This document shows, in pieces, positions 5,225-6,928 of a DNA stretch of 6,928 nucleotides. The DNA lies in the NCBI GenBank assembly GCA_012031335.1, contig JAAUTT010000235.1, positions 1-6,928 of the forward strand, written 5' to 3'. The position numbers were made by a program, and so were the translations under genes. Numbering within the stretch: the stretch's first letter is position 1; each line of letters starts with the position of its first letter. Source of the DNA: Bacteroidales bacterium. Lineage in GTDB: Bacteria > Bacteroidota > Bacteroidia > Bacteroidales > JAAUTT01. Below the pieces are notes generated by a model. It saw only the letters and a list, made by a program, of their open reading frames with translations. It made no database searches and was not told where the DNA came from.

Positions 5225-6928
5225 ATGGAAATCCAGGAGATAAAAACCCGACTAAGCATAGAGGCAGTGCTAAACAGGTACAACTTAAAACCCGATAAGC
5301 ACCAAAAAATCTGTTGCCCTTTCCACAGCGAGAAAACGCCGAGCCTGGTAATTTACCCCAAGACAAACACCTGGTATTGCTTTGGCTGTGGGGTTACCGG
5401 CGACAGCATCCAGTTTATAGAGATGTACGAGAAATGCACCAAACACGAAGCATTGTTAAAAGCGCAGAGTTTTATCAACATGCCACCCGTGCCAAACCCC
5501 AGGCCAAAACCGGAGAAGCCGGAACTGCCGCAGGAGCCGCAAATGCCAGAGGAAAGAACCGCTATACTTGCCAAAATCTTCGAGAGCTTTAAGAACGGGC
5601 TAAACCACCCGGTAAGCGTAAAGCCCAAAGAATATCTGAGAGGCCGAAACCTTAACCCTGAGTTATTAGAGCTTGGTTACAACTCCGGCCAGTTCCACCA
5701 CCGGGGAGGACTGAGCGAAGCCGATAAACAGGCCTGTATAAACGTAGGTTTATTGATCCCATACACTGGCAGCGTTCCCAACGGGAGCGGCACCACTTAC
5801 ACGGCTTTTGCCAAAGACTGCATTATCTTCCCATTAAAGGATAAAGCCAGAAATATTGTAAGCCTTTACGGCCGCAGCATCACCAATAACGATAAGTCCA
5901 AACACTATTATTTAAAGGACAGGCAAGGGCTTTACCCGAGCTATCCCAATCCCAACACAACCAAACTAATATTAACCGAGGCAATTATAGACACAGCAAC
6001 ACTTTTACAAATACCTGAGATTGCAAGAGAGTATGAAATATTAAGCTGTTACGGTACAAACGGGCTAACAGAAGAACTCAAAGCAGCAATAAAGGAATTG
6101 CAAAGGCTTGAAGAGATAATCTTTTTCTTTGATGGTGATAAAGCCGGGAAAGATGCTATAAAGAAATACCAGGACGAGCTTTTACATCAGTTTCCAGGCG
6201 TAAAACTTACCGCCGTAGAAACTCCGGAAGATGAAGATGTAAACAGCCTTTTGCAAGGGCATAACCCGGAAATATTGCTGCACCTGATAGAAAACCGCAC
6301 CCCACTTTTTCTTTTAACTGAAAACTTATTTGAACCACTGGAAAGGGAAAGCCAGAGCGAACCCGTTTCAAATAAAAAAGAAAGTACACCGGAACCGGCG
6401 AAAACCACGGGCAAACTCAACACCCGCAACCCGGAATATATCACCTATACCACCGATGAACTGCAAATCATTATCCTGGGCGGCATCAACCTGCAGCAGC
6501 TCGACCGCTTACGCATTACAGTTAAAATAAGCCGGACAAGCACCGGAGACCCGTTGCACAGTATCCGTCACACACTCGATTTATACCATAGCGATTACCT
6601 GGAGAAATTTATAGGCAAAGCATGTGAACAACTGGAAATAAGCACCAGCATGCTTAAACGGGTTATTGCGGAACTGACCGAGCAAATAGAAGCATATCGT
6701 TTAAGCAAAATTGAAAGCCTGAAAGAACAAAAACCCCAGGCAAGGCAGTTAAGCGAACAGCGTTATAAAAGAGCAATCAACTACCTGAAAGCCCCAAAAC
6801 TGATGGAACGCACAAATAGCGACATCGGCAGAACCGGGATGATAGGCGAAGAAAACAACCCGCCTTTTAATGTACCTGGTATTTTACATCAAGGCTCAGG
6901 GGAACAACCCCTCCACATCATCAGCCTG
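5225..6928 (+). CDS. CHC2 zinc-finger/TOPRIM DNA primase of a mobile element, 3' end outside window
   Basis: The frame is open for 568 codons from ATG 5225 to the window end. Residues 1-75 are a CHC2 zinc-binding domain (C31-P-F-H34, then C52-F-G-C55). Residues 86-108 are a proline-rich linker. Residues 130-235 match the primase core region. Residues 247-335 are TOPRIM: E252 in LILTEAIID and D303/D305 in FFDGDKAGKD are the metal-binding acidic residues. Residues 400-568 lead into what I expect to be a P-loop ATPase beginning after QPLHIISL, just beyond the window. A CHC2 plus TOPRIM protein makes RNA primers for replication; here it probably serves an integrative element or plasmid. It is too unlike chromosomal DnaG in layout to be the host primase. 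Residues 546-560 look out of frame owing to three +1 homopolymer insertions at 6859-6902 that cancel. There is no Shine-Dalgarno sequence. Expression is probably controlled by the divergent XRE protein. Confidence 0.87.
   Translation, partial: MEIQEIKTRLSIEAVLNRYNLKPDKHQKICCPFHSEKTPSLVIYPKTNTWYCFGCGVTGDSIQFIEMYEKCTKHEALLKAQSFINMPPVPNPRPKPEKPELPQEPQMPEERTAILAKIFESFKNGLNHPVSVKPKEYLRGRNLNPELLELGYNSGQFHHRGGLSEADKQACINVGLLIPYTGSVPNGSGTTYTAFAKDCIIFPLKDKARNIVSLYGRSITNNDKSKHYYLKDRQGLYPSYPNPNTTKLILTEAIIDTATLLQIPEIAREYEILSCYGTNGLTEELKAAIKELQRLEEIIFFFDGDKAGKDAIKKYQDELLHQFPGVKLTAVETPEDEDVNSLLQGHNPEILLHLIENRTPLFLLTENLFEPLERESQSEPVSNKKESTPEPAKTTGKLNTRNPEYITYTTDELQIIILGGINLQQLDRLRITVKISRTSTGDPLHSIRHTLDLYHSDYLEKFIGKACEQLEISTSMLKRVIAELTEQIEAYRLSKIESLKEQKPQARQLSEQRYKRAINYLKAPKLMERTNSDIGRTGMIGEENNPPFNVPGILHQGSGEQPLHIISL

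Noticed and set aside
5052..5628. Minus-strand open frames 5052-5366 and 5353-5628 and plus-strand frame 5314-5592
   Set aside because: They are shadows of the CHC2 primase frame or of the promoter region, with no recognisable motif.
6187..6530. Short frames within 6187-6530 on both strands
   Set aside because: All lie inside the primase gene in other frames and have low-complexity translations.

Overview
The window looks like Bacteroidota DNA. Four things support this: an RHS/YD-repeat protein of the Bacteroidota type (KDHLGNTRVV, YNGKELQ, LRYIDPTGM), starts without Shine-Dalgarno sequences, a TAnnTTTG-type -7 box, and a regulator plus CHC2 primase pair of a kind I recall from mobile elements in this phylum. 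The genus cannot be named from the sequence.

Bases 1-4187 (+) hold most of one very large surface or secreted polymorphic-toxin gene whose 5' end lies outside the window. In order it encodes a LamG-like domain, an FN3 domain, two InlB-B-type repeats, a CBM6-like carbohydrate-binding domain, an Ig-like segment, two more FN3 domains, a short RHS/YD-repeat core ending in DPTG, and a C-terminal toxin with a WHH motif suggesting an HNH/Endonuclease VII-fold nuclease. The reading frame is broken near base 29, several times between about 2958 and 3040, and near 3319. It therefore appears as three frame fragments (14-2965, 3037-about 3320, about 3320-4187). A 111-residue HEAT-like protein resembling DUF2019 (4175-4510) overlaps the toxin stop by 13 bases and is the likely immunity protein.

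Bases 4511-4714 carry no gene. They hold two hairpins with the same TGT triloop and an intrinsic terminator that closes the toxin-immunity transcript.

Bases 4715-6928 look like the regulatory and replication end of a mobile element. A small XRE-family repressor (minus strand) is divergent from a CHC2-zinc-finger/TOPRIM DNA primase that runs off the window. The 159-base gap between them holds a candidate promoter for the repressor and several inverted-repeat operator candidates. No integrase is visible, so mobility is inferred. At the far end of the primase, three single-base homopolymer insertions appear to shift and then restore the frame, which points to sequencing error near the end of a contig.

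Base composition is mosaic: about 50% GC over the first 1.1 kb, clearly AT-rich from about 1.6 to 4.5 kb, and around 50% again in the primase. This fits assembly from modules of different origin.
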